From contig JAMZAV010000645.1 of NCBI GenBank assembly GCA_024449915.1, forward strand, positions 248,001 through 312,000: DNA of 64,000 bases, in the 5' to 3' direction. Below, piece by piece: positions 46,506 through 56,349 of the stretch. The notes beneath the pieces are model-generated. The model was not told the origin of the DNA. It ran no database searches and worked only from the letters and a program-made list of their open reading frames with translations. The translations under genes were made by a program, and so were the position numbers. The first letter of the stretch is position 1. The number at the start of each line of letters is the position of its first letter. The stretch is from Sweltsa coloradensis. Taxonomy: Eukaryota; Arthropoda; Insecta; Plecoptera; Chloroperlidae.

Positions 46506-46734
46506 AAAAAACCCCTAGTTAGTACTTTTACGCCAATGCTATAAAAGAAAAACCTTTCCCCTTAAAGGGGGTTTTTTCAAAAAAAATTTAAATTTTTCAT
46601 ACCCCCCAACCTTTGGGAGATAGATTTTTAGTTTATCCATGTGATTTTCAGATTTGACACTCTTTGCAGTCTTCTTTTTTGATTTATGTCATGGAAGTAA
46701 CTTTCCAAAACTAGCTTTAGTCTGGTTTTTTCTG

Positions 46735-46930
46735 TTGCCCGGTGGCTCAATTGGTAAGTATGGCACGTTAAGCCGAAGGTTTTGGGTTCAAACCCCCAGT
46801 CGGGGCAAACTTTACGACAACTGCTTATGAATCAATAACTTGCCTAAAAGGGGCTTATGCTTAAAAACTCTATATTTTATTTTATTATTTTATTATTATA
46901 TTTTATTTTATTTTTATTTTTTTTATTAAA
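46735..46930 (+). mobile_element. tRNA-Lys-type SINE, plus strand, with ATT-rich tail
   Basis: GCCCGGTGGCTCAATTGGTA (A-box) and GGGTTCAAACCCCCAGTCGG (B-box) are followed by ACGACAACTGCTTATGAATC and GGGGCTTATGCTTAAAAACT, ending in TTTATTTTATTATT. It shows the family's usual order: tRNA head, short body, A/T-rich tail. Confidence 0.7.
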
Positions 46931-47169
46931 ATTTATTAATTTGTCCCAGAGAGATTTGTTTTTTAAAAAAGGGAAGCAAGCTGATGTTTTTAAAAACCCT
47001 TTCCAAAAATAAGATTAAAGGCAGACTTTTTATTTTTCGGAAAACAAAGTAAGCGACCTTATTTTAAATGAAAAGCGAAGTACTAAGGAAAAAATTAAAA
47101 AAAATCAAAATAATTTAAAGAGACGGGGCAAACCATAAATGAAATTCAGGAAAAAAAAAAAGAAAAATT

Positions 47170-49060
47170 CGGCATGAGTAGTAAAAAACCATCTAGGGAA
47201 AAAAATAACTCAAAAAGGAAATTGCTGACAAAATTTTCTGATTCTTTTACAAAGATTTTAAAATTTGAAAAAATTCTTGTGAAATTTAAAACTGCAAAAA
47301 ATGTATACAAATTTTTTTACAGATGCAATCAAGTAATGCCACGAGTACCATTGAAAGGGGGTTCGACTATAATTGCAGGAATGAAATCTAAAAGTCACCT
47401 GGGTATTTATTGGGATCCGGTATAGATTTAAAAAATATATGTGACCTAATATCTCCGGTAATTGCTCACTTTAAATTAATTTTGTCATAAAAAAAGGGTA
47501 TTGTACCTGATTTAAACTAAAAAAATCAAAAGTTAGCCCATATATAAAAAAGGGGTCAACAACACTTTTTGAAAATTATAGACCAATTGCGTTTGCTACC
47601 TGTCATGAAAAAAAAATGGAAAAATGTTTTGCAGATCAAATTAAAAAAATTCTTTAAAAAATTTTAAAAATCATTAATAAAGGGGCAATATGGGGTTTTA
47701 AAAAAGGGAAAATCTTCCCACCTCCTTGTGCGCTTTTCAAATTTGATAAATTTTTAAAAAAAATGCAACTTCCCGTGTTAGCTAGTTCATAGATTTTTAG
47801 AAAACGTTTTATACGTTTTAACCATGACAAACTTTTTTGGGAAAGTTTTGAAAAATTGGAATTTGTGGGCAAAAGTTAACTGGTTTTTTAACTACCCTTA
47901 AAAGAGGAAGATTTTGGTTTTAAAAAAGGGGGGTTCTTTGCTACGAGAAGAATCTAATACTGGCGTAGCACAAGGCTCAATTTTGGGACCAATTTTCTTA
48001 TTTATCTACGTAAACCGATTTGTAAATATATTTGACTGTGTTTATACTAATGTTCCCGACGCGCTCCTAAACTCTGTTCATAGACTTAAAAGTGCAGACA
48101 AAATAAACTCAGATTTTTAGAAGTTTGGGTGTTATGCTCACGATAGTAATTAACTCTGAATTCAAATTTAAAAATAAAATTGTCACATTTGCTGCCTTTT
48201 AAAGAAACACGTGCGGATAGTATTCGCATAATAATCCTCCAATGAGTGTTTTTCATACTATTAATAGTGTAAGGGATTGAAAGTTTGAGGAGATGAGGTG
48301 TTTTATCACGTGTTCTAGGGTTTTTAAATAGATAAAAATTTTAATTGGAAGCCTCACATTGACTCGTTTCAAAAAGCTTAGAAGTTGCGCATTTTAATTT
48401 ATAAAAATTAAAAAAAAACATATTACCTTTTCAACCTTTTCGAACTGTGTATATTTCCTTAGCTAAACAATATTTCTTATGGCTTTTAAATCATGGGGAA
48501 AATGCAGTAACATTTTACTTAAAATCCATTAAAGTTCCCGCAAAAAAAAATGTAAAACTCATTTTTCCCAGTAAAATAACTCAAAAATTTTCCATACACA
48601 TGACCTGACACATTTGCTTTTTATTCCGTATCATATTGTATCGTTTTTTTGCCTTTTAAATTTAAAATTCTTTAGCGACACCTACAAAATTTACGAAAGA
48701 ACCCTAATATACACAAAGATTTTTTGCTAAAAACTAATTTAAAAGTTCCAAAAAAATTCAAAATAGGAAGGAACTCTTGAGTACCTTTCCGCATATATTT
48801 AATCAATTACCAAGGCAATGAAAAATTTCCAATTTTAGTGAGGGCCAAAAAAGAACTTAAAACTTACTTACTTTTTTCCATGGATTGAAATTACTTTTTT
48901 AATTATTTTATTTTAATAAATTTAATTCAAAAAATGTTTTTTTTTTTTTTCTTGCGCTTGTGTGGTTTTGGAATGTTTTTACGGGGCCTTTTTTGTTATA
49001 TCAATTTCAAATATTGTAAAGTATATTCTCGTTTTTTTTTAATTATTTTTTTTAAGTTTT
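47170..49060 (+). pseudogene. non-LTR retrotransposon reverse transcriptase, Jockey/CR1-like, broken
   Basis: Scattered over three frames are reverse transcriptase motifs: VPRVPLKGGSTIIAGM near 47335, an IYKKGST-type block and ENYRPIA near 47570, GVAQGSILGPI at 47962-47994, and a C-terminal stretch reading FKIGRNS...PFRIYLINYQGNEKF near 48750-48820. The order and the NYRPI...QGSILGP pair fit a Jockey/CR1-type retrotransposon. There are more than a dozen frameshifts, some of which may be sequencing errors. It lies antisense in an ARMC6 intron. Endonuclease and a complete catalytic YxDD were not found. Confidence 0.8.
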
Positions 49061-49259
49061 TAAATTTTCCTATAACTTTTTTGTATAATATAAAGTAATA
49101 TTCAACTAAGTCTGTCTGATCCCCTGTATAAAAATAACTAATCTAACCACGACAACCCGTATGTGGCTTTTTGGACAACATGTCAAAAATATTAAATACA
49201 AAATTTCAGTAAAATCATATTTTAAAAAAAAAAAATATATATTATTTTTTTATTGGGCC

Positions 49260-49293
<34 letters not shown>

Positions 49294-49359
49294 TTTTATT
49301 TTATTATTATTATTAATTTTTTATTATTATTATTATTTTTATTATTATTTTATTGGGGT
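49061..49359. repeat. 3' tail and (ATT)n array of the retrotransposon
   Basis: AGTCTGTCTGATCCCCTGTA (49111) belongs to the 3' untranslated region; ATT/TTA runs occupy 49262-49350. Confidence 0.75.
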
Positions 49360-50280
49360 TATACTACCTTGCAAACTGTTTATATCTCCCTTTGGGAGAA
49401 ACAATAATTTCTTATGGGGCTATTAGCGGGGCAATGCGAGTAAAAATTCACTTAAAAACCCCATTCAAATGTTCAAAAAAAAAATTTAAAACTCATTATC
49501 CCTGAAAGTAAAAAATCAATCGTTTTTTCCCTACACATGACTTGACACAATTGCTTTTTTTTCCTGTTTTTTTTACTGTACGATTTCGCTTTTGGTTAAA
49601 TTTATTTTTGGACCCCCTACAAAAATTCACGCAATGAGCATCAATATAATACAAGATTTATTTAAAAAATAACTTTGATATTCCAGAAAAACGTCAATAA
49701 GTAGGGCCCGAGAACTCTGAGTATTCCTTTCCGCATACGTTTAACAATTACCCGAGGATATGAAAGATTTGCAATCGTATAGGGGTTAAAATAAACTTAA
49801 AATTTTTCTTACTTTTTTCCATTATAGGGCCTATTAAATTATAAATCATTTTAACTTGTTAATTTAAAAACTATTTCTTTTTTTATCATCGCGATTTTTT
49901 TAATGTGAAATGTTTCCCCCTGTTATCAAATTCAATTGTATATTTCAGTATTGTAAAGTTATTCTCGTTTTGTATAATTATTTATTTCGTTTTAAAATTT
50001 AGCCAGAACATTATTTGTGTAATAAAAAATTTAAAAAAAATTAAGTCTGTCTGATCCATGTACAATTAAAAATGTTTCATAACCACAGACAAGCCGCTAT
50101 TGGGTTTTGGACAACGATGTCAAATTGTTTTTTTTTTAAAAAATGCATGTAAAAATTATTATATAATAAAAAAAATAAAAAATAAAAAAATTATTATTAT
50201 TATTATTATTATTTATTTTTAAATTAAATTATTATTATTATTATTTATTATTATTTATTATTATTATTATTTTTATTCAA
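49360..50280 (+). pseudogene. second copy of the same retrotransposon's 3' end
   Basis: Repeats 48425-49200: ATATCTCCCTTTGGGAGAA region, AAAACTCATTATCCCTGAAA, CACATGACTTGACACAATTG, CGCATACGTTTAACAATTAC and AGTCTGTCTGATCCATGTAC, again ending in (ATT)n at 50190-50275. Only the C-terminal coding part and tail are present, as expected of a 5'-truncated insertion. Confidence 0.78.
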
Positions 50281-50440
50281 ATTCCAAGAAATCCTGAAAA
50301 AACAAAGTTTGAGTTTTAAAAAATTGACAAGAAAATTGGCGCAATATGAACCTAAAACCGGTTGAAGCGCCCTAGTTTCTCACGCTGTCATCGTAATATT
50401 AAACCTAGGGGGTGTGCGTAGCGGAGAACTGTTTATTTTT
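50281..50440. other. short spacer
   Basis: Nothing recognised. Confidence 0.4.
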
Positions 50441-51150
50441 AAGCGAGCGAAGCGAGCGTTTTCATTTGACTCTGCCGGAAAAAAATTTGTCCACTCTCTT
50501 TTTTTTTTTTTTTTGTATGTCTCGCCATAACGTTCGAACGGAGGCTCGGATCGATTTGAAATTTTTGACCATCCGCAAGCTTTGTTCTCGATTGAATGCC
50601 ATTAGTTTTTGTTGGCAAATCGTTTCAAAAAGTTAAAAAGTTACTTTAAAAAGTTTAATCAAAATTTTTTTTTTTTTTTCAAACTAAACGGCAACAAATC
50701 TGAGGGGGGCCCAAATCATTTAGAATGTCCGCCCCGGCCCACGAATATGTTAATTTTATTTTGGTCCGATAAGTAGTGTAAATGGAAATTACATTATAAC
50801 AAAAGTAACGTTGCCATGGCAACGAAAAGACGCGCATAGTTTCTAATGCACTGCCACCTAAAGTAATCAAATACTTTCGAGGAAGAGTGTATTATTTGTC
50901 CCCAAAAGCGTTTAAATAGTTTTCCCAAGGATCAAGGTCCTCTAGATGGCGGTGGATTTCATACCCAAAGTAAAGGTTTACACACGGGTTTACCCAAATA
51001 CCTTGGCAATAAAAAAATAATTTGGAAACATGGCCCTGTGGACAGCGAACGTCGAAAATTTTTAAAATTTTTTAAAAAAAAATGTGCAATGTGGGTCTGG
51101 CTATAGCACGTGCTCGCTTATCAACCGCGTCCAACTGAGCGTTTTCCTAG
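50441..51150 (+). mobile_element. Helentron-like element, family C, unduplicated copy
   Basis: AAGCGAGCGAAGCGAGCG at the start; CTCGCTTATCAACCGCG, GTCCAACTGA, GCGTTTTCCTAG at the end, then T. It has a single copy of the 311-bp block, so it is 710 bp. T precedes the 5' end and T follows the 3' end. Confidence 0.75.
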
Positions 51151-51503
51151 TATGATTAATGACCCGGCACCTCCACCATATATCATCGAAGGTAAAATTT
51201 ACTATGTGTTACTTAGCACCTCCCCTCATAAAGTGTATGCTTAAATTCCGAGTAGAAAATATTTTGATTGTAAGTCGAGTAAAAAATAGGTTACCAGTAC
51301 TTTTTTAGGCCTACAACTTGCTGGTAGGCCTATTTGAGACAATTTTCAGAGATAGGATGCCCACAGGGAAAGTACAAAAATCCATGCCTTCTTGCCCTGG
51401 ATATGAGCCCCTTACATCTTGGGGTTACCACAGGGACCAAACCCTGGTATAGGTAGCCTAAGCCCTAAGCATATTGATCCTGAAGTAGGCAGTATTCCCA
51501 TAC
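51151..51503. other. ARMC6 intron
   Basis: Directly downstream (minus strand) of the exon ending at 51504. Low-complexity, no element ends recognised. Confidence 0.6.
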
Positions 51504-51647
51504 CTGTACGTCTGCATTGTCCTTATGTAATTTCATTATTTCAACAATAACTTCTGGAGCTCCAACATCGTTTCAAAACTTTGCTGTTTGCAGGGCTGCG
51601 TAGTGAAAGGGTGGCAATACATGAACAACCCAAAGCTGCCACATTAG
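51504..51647 (-). CDS. ARMC6: ARMC6, penultimate coding exon, one frameshift
   Basis: Minus strand: acceptor TTTTCTTACTTTACGGGCAT-CAG, exon, donor CAG-GTATGG. Codons start after two bases (phase matching the exon before) and read NVAALG, GCSCIATLSLRSPANSKVL, then after one surplus base near 51570 continue DVGAP and EVIVEIMKLHKDNADVQ. This is the ARM-repeat stretch of ARMC6 before the KQA-x-x-x-IRN helix. 144 bp instead of the expected 143. Splice sites and residues are conserved, so the surplus base is more likely a sequence error than a lesion in the gene. Confidence 0.9.
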
Positions 51648-52530
51648 CTGATGCCCGTAAAGTAAGAAAACCAATGAGGGTCTTTCTGTCGCGTTTTGAG
51701 CTTTTTTAAACATAAGAATTCTCGCGTCCTTGGTTTAGTTAGTAGTGCGCATTATTTTTTTTGTTGCATTTTATTTTGACCAATTAAAAGTATATTGTAC
51801 AAAGAAAAAAATAAAAAATTGTTGGTCCCACTTATGCCTAGCCCTAGCCTAAAGCTTTGACTCTAGTTAGACAGTAGCTGTCACTAGGGCCACTGACCCT
51901 TTGCCGCTCCCCTTTTCAAGTCTTTTTGTTGCTCACAGCCTTTTTAAACTAATCTGGATACAGGACTAAAAAAAAAATTTTTTATAAATACCCTAGCGGA
52001 GTTTCTGTGAACCTTGCAAACAAAACAATTTGACTTTATTGTTAAATCCTCAATTCCGATTGTTTCTCCGGTAACGGGAAGGTCAACCTTGGCGTGAACA
52101 TGATAATATAACATTAATATGAATGTTATTAAGCTCTTAAAAACCGTGTATCAAATGTGAATGTAGCTTGTGTTGACATAGAGCAGCCATGTTGGTTTAG
52201 ACCGCATGTTTCTGTGCTGCACTCTGGTGGTGAAGCTTTAAAAGATCCCCATTCGAATTACAATTAGTATATTTTTTCTATTGATATGCCCTAATCCTAT
52301 GCCTATTTGTTAAACTATTTAGGTTAATAATTTCTATTAGATCAAATTATTTTTTTAATTGTTAGCTGATGCTTATTTTTTATTGTAATCAACACTCCAA
52401 AATTCTACTCGCTAGCCCTACCTCTCAAGTTGTGGATTACTTTTGATAAATTGTGAGTGCATTTTTCTTATTTTAGGACTGGCACTTTTTCACTCAAATA
52501 AAAACACAAATCTACTTTAGTTAATTTAAA
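51648..52530. other. ARMC6 intron, no other feature recognised
   Basis: Lies between ARMC6 exons. No further exon or element ends were recognised. Confidence 0.55.
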
Positions 52531-53115
52531 CTAGGCCGCTTCGCGAACGCTTTTTTAATCGCGTTGATGGATGAGCTTTTTTGTAAGTTTTTACTTTGCG
52601 TGGGATCTCTTTACTTTTTGCAAGTGCTTTTTGAACGCATTGTAGGTGATTGTTGTCAAGTTTCTATTGTTACTTGTAAATTGATATTATATACCTAAAA
52701 AAATCATATTAAAACCTTTATTCTACGGATTCTGGCAAACTTTTTCAACTTTTTCTTTCAAAAGGCAATACATCACCATTACCTCAATGTCCATGAAAAC
52801 TATGAACATTGTAGCCCCACCCATTTAGTCAGAATCGGCCCAAATAGCACGAAAATATAGCATTAAAAATCGAGAAAAAAATCGTAAAGATATTCATGAG
52901 AAATATTTCTTTGATTACCGTATACCGGTACCCAAAAACGTGGCAAGACTAAGTTCAGAGATTTCGAAGGTCCCCTTCAATTTTCATCAAGGTCGCATAT
53001 GCCGTTTGCCTGGCAGAGAGCGAACAAACAGACAGGAAAAAAACAGAGAAAAAAAAACACCCGAGCTAAATTTTTTTGGGGGCCAGTGAAATTGAAGTTT
53101 TTGTTTAGCTCATCC
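52531..53115 (-). mobile_element. Helentron-like element, family B, minus strand
   Basis: 5' end GGATGAGC at 53115 (minus strand). The 3' part has the subterminal inverse, but between the hairpin and the CTAG at 52531 the sequence is altered (CTAGGCCGCTTCGCGAACGC on the plus strand). It carries TCTATTGTTACTTGT at 52662-52676, another uninterrupted example of the site hit at 5941. Confidence 0.7.
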
Positions 53116-53219
53116 AACAATAATAATATGTCTTCTTTTACTTAAAGCCTTATGACATCGAGATTTTACTAAAAAGATTAATTTAGAACGAATCCGTGAC
53201 AAAAAGTAGAATAATAATA

Positions 53220-53233
53220 GGCCTAATAGGCCC

Positions 53234-53290
<57 letters not shown>

Positions 53291-53370
53291 ATTGTTACAT
53301 TATTATTATTATTAGGCCTACATTATTATTATTATTATATATTATATTATTTTTTTATTTATTTATTTTT
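53220..53370. repeat. (AAT)n and (ATT)n arrays in inverted arrangement
   Basis: About 18 AAT units (53234-53289) are followed by ATT runs (53297-53345), separated by ACATTGTTAC and TAGGCCTAC. The opposed phases could form a long hairpin. Confidence 0.8.
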
Positions 53371-53404
53371 TTTTTAAATTTATTGAAGCAAGAAACTAAT
53401 TTGG

Positions 53405-54480
53405 AACAATATTCACATACATTTCCTCCCACTATAATCCAGTCCCTGGCCATAAGACCCGTAGGAATTTCGACCTCGATGGAATTTTTCTTCTGATCCT
53501 GTTAGGGTATACCTTAGGGATAAAAAAAATCTTGGGTAGACATCTGGCATTCCGGGCCTAAGTTTTTTACGACGCCATCTTGTTTTGGGCATATACATAT
53601 AGTACATGCTCTAGGTTTTCATACATTTTCTATACTTTTGATTATAGCTGTAATAAATCTGACGTTATATTTGGATTCTTCATAAAATTTCAAATAAAAT
53701 AATACTAATTTGGTCTTCCTGGGTACATTGTGGGAGTAATTTTTAGGCAATTAAATATTATTAGTCCTGCATATAGTGCACTAATACACACATACAATCC
53801 CTGACCATAAGACCGTAGGAATTTCGACCTCGATGGAATTTTTCTTTGATCCTGTTAGGTAATACCTTAGTGATAAAAAAAACTTGGGGTAGACATCTGA
53901 ATCCGAGCACAAAGTTTTTTACGACGAATCTTGTTTTGCGACTTATGTATATAGTGCACGCTCTAGGTTTTCATACATTTTCTACACTTTTTTAATCAGC
54001 TAATAAATCTGACATGTATTTGGATTCTCCGGACATTTCCAATGAAATAAATACTATATTTGGTCTTACTGGGTACATTTTGAGATATTTATTTGGCAAA
54101 ATAAAAAATATAAAATTCATCACAAAAAATGCCTATATTATTTTTTATTATTTTTTTACTCGTCATGGAATGCAAGTGGAATAAAATAGACTGGCAACTT
54201 ATTTTACAATAATTAATAATTACACAAATATAAAAACAAAACTTGGGTAGACATACTGGCATTCCGGAACAAAGCTTTTTAAGACGCCATCTTGTTTTGA
54301 CTTATGTATATAGTGCACGCTCTAGGTTTTCAATACATTTTCCTATACTTTTGAATACAGCCTACCTATAATAAATTGACATTGATTTGGATTCTCCGTG
54401 ACATTTTCCAATTAAATAAATACTAATTTGGTCTTCGGCTGGGACATTTTGCTGCTCATTTATTGGAAAATAAAAAATAA
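53405..54480. repeat. three direct repeats of about 300-440 bp
   Basis: GGAATTTCGACCTCGATGGA, GGGTAGACATCTGG, CGCTCTAGGTTTTCATACAT and AATTTGGTCTTC recur at about 53460-53740, 53818-54070 and 54240-54440. The third unit runs into the left arm of the large palindrome. Confidence 0.8.
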
Positions 54481-55934
54481 AATTCATCACAAAACTTTTA
54501 TATATTTTTTATTTATTTTTTAATCGTATGGAATGAAGTGGAAATAATGGACGTTTCATTGGCATGCACCGGCGAGTGCAGAGCATGTCATTGTTGTCGA
54601 CTTTCACTTGAATAACATGCTAACTAAACAAATGTAGAGACACTGACGAATTCTGTGCAGACTAGGGCCGCCACTGTAGTGACCTGCGAATTAAAACCAC
54701 CCTCATAGACTGATAATTGTACCCTTGATAGGCAGGGCGGGTGTGGTAGATTTGGGTTGATTCTATTGTTGTAACCAAAGAAGAAATCGTTGCATGTCAA
54801 ATATAGCTGTCCTAGCAGCAAAACAGCCAGTGTATTTGTTAACGAAAACAACAAAGTGTTATTCAATAATAATTGAATATAATTGTGAAGATGAGAAAGT
54901 AATTGTGATAGATGTGGTACGTTTTTAAGTTTTTTTTTCACTTTTGAGGCGAAGATTCGTACAAGACAGATAAAAAGGTAATTGTGGGGCTGAAATTATG
55001 GCGAGGGATAGCACTAAAGGCAGTGACTGTAGATATATCTAAGTGCATCATATTATGCCAAAATTATCAACAAGACAGAATTTAAAGCTGGCCCTAAAAG
55101 CCCTTTTTCATTTTTTTTATTAAATTCTGTCCTGGTGATATATTCGCATATGATGCACTTAGATATATCTACAGTCAATGCCTTTTAGTGCTACACCTCG
55201 ACATATTTCAGCCCCCACAATTACCTTTTTATTCTAGTCATTGTACGAATCATTCGCACTCAAAAGTGTAAAAAAAAACCTAAAAATACTTACCACATAT
55301 ATCACAATTACTTCTCATCTCAACAATATAATTCAATTATTATAATAACACTTTGTTGTTTCTTTAACAAATAACAATGCTGTTTGCTTTTTTTTTTCTT
55401 TTTTTACCCTGCTACCCAGGACATATATTTTGACAGGCAACGTTCTTCTTTTGTTACAACATAGAAATCAACCCAATCTACCACACCACCACCCTGCCCG
55501 TATCAAAGCGCTGGGGTACAATTTCACAGTCTAATTGGTGGTTTTAATTCGCAGGTCGCATATGTGCCGCCCTATTAGTCTAGCACAGAATCGTCACTTG
55601 TCTCTACATTTGTTTTAGTTTAGCCAATGTAGTCAAGTGAAAGTCGACAAACAATGACATCTCGGCACTCGCCGAGTGCATGCCAATGGAAACGCCATAT
55701 TTCACTTCATTCCATGACGAGTAAAAAAATAAGATAAAAAATAATATACAATTTTTGTGATGAATTTTATTTTTTATTTCCAATAAATAGCCGCCAAAAG
55801 TACCCCAGAAGACCAAATTAGTATTAGTTAATTGGAAATGTCAGGGAGAATCCAAATCACATGTCAGATTTATTATATTGATTCAAAAGTATAGAAAATG
55901 GATGAAAACATAGAGCGTGCCACTATATACATAC
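54302..55934. repeat. 1.6-kb imperfect palindrome
   Basis: Left arm 54302-55084 and right arm about 55121-55934 are inverse copies around a 36-bp spacer. The inner stem is GACAGAATTTA (55074) with TAAATTCTGTC (55121-55131); next come GATATATCTAAGTGCATCAT (left) and ATGATGCACTTAGATATATC (right). Outer matches include CTCTAGGTTTTC and GAAAACATAGAG. Arms differ at roughly one site in ten, many of them indels. It could be a foldback transposon or a read-level fold-back artefact. It sits in an ARMC6 intron. Confidence 0.85.
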
Positions 55935-56121
55935 GCGTCCATTTCCATACATTTCCATTGAGTGGGATAGGGTCCCAGTATGACAGATATATTATTATTT
56001 TAAAAGGTAACGTGATCGATGGGGCGACAGCTGGCTGCACATTGTTTCAATATCCTAGTAGGGATTTCGCCAGGACCAGTCGTCCGCTCCCTCCCCCCCT
56101 GCACCTAATCGCAGACTACGC

Positions 56122-56215
56122 AATCTCAGCAGTACATCATCTTCGGACACATATACGTTATTTAGAGGAAGATGACTAACGTATATGTGTCCAAAGATGA
56201 TGTACTGCTGAGATT
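56122..56215. repeat. 39-bp near-perfect hairpin
   Basis: Arms 56122-56160 and 56177-56215 are inverse copies with one mismatch (AATCTCAGCAGTACATCATC... and ...GATGATGTACTGCTGAGATT), with a 16-bp loop. The tight loop would make a very stable RNA or cruciform stem. Confidence 0.92.
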
Positions 56216-56259
56216 ATAATGTATTAAGAATAATGTATTATTATTGCGTATTATATAAT

Positions 56260-56266
56260 AATAATA

Positions 56267-56308
<42 letters not shown>

Positions 56309-56346
56309 GTATTATTATTGCGTATTATTATTAATTATTATTATTA
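56260..56346. repeat. (ATT)n microsatellite
   Basis: Broken ATT array with GTATTATTATTGCGTATT interruptions, immediately upstream of the retrotransposon. Confidence 0.85.
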
Positions 56347-56349
56347 TAG

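Larger units (their letters stand above)
43773..46560. repeat. second, corrupted copy of 40835-43740
   Basis: In the same order and orientation it repeats the hAT MITE right half, the ARMC6 3' region and last exon, the (ATT)n, the family C element and the tRNA-Lys SINE. Nearly every line differs by losses of one to three bases (often TA, AT or GT pairs), swollen homopolymers and G/T runs, while long phrases stay exact. The two copies share insertions, so any duplication postdates them. The error style looks like poor long-read consensus or an unmerged haplotype. Confidence 0.93.

Noticed and set aside
47914..48120. Complete small protein from the QGSILGP frame
   Set aside because: It is a fragment of a reverse transcriptase between frameshifts.
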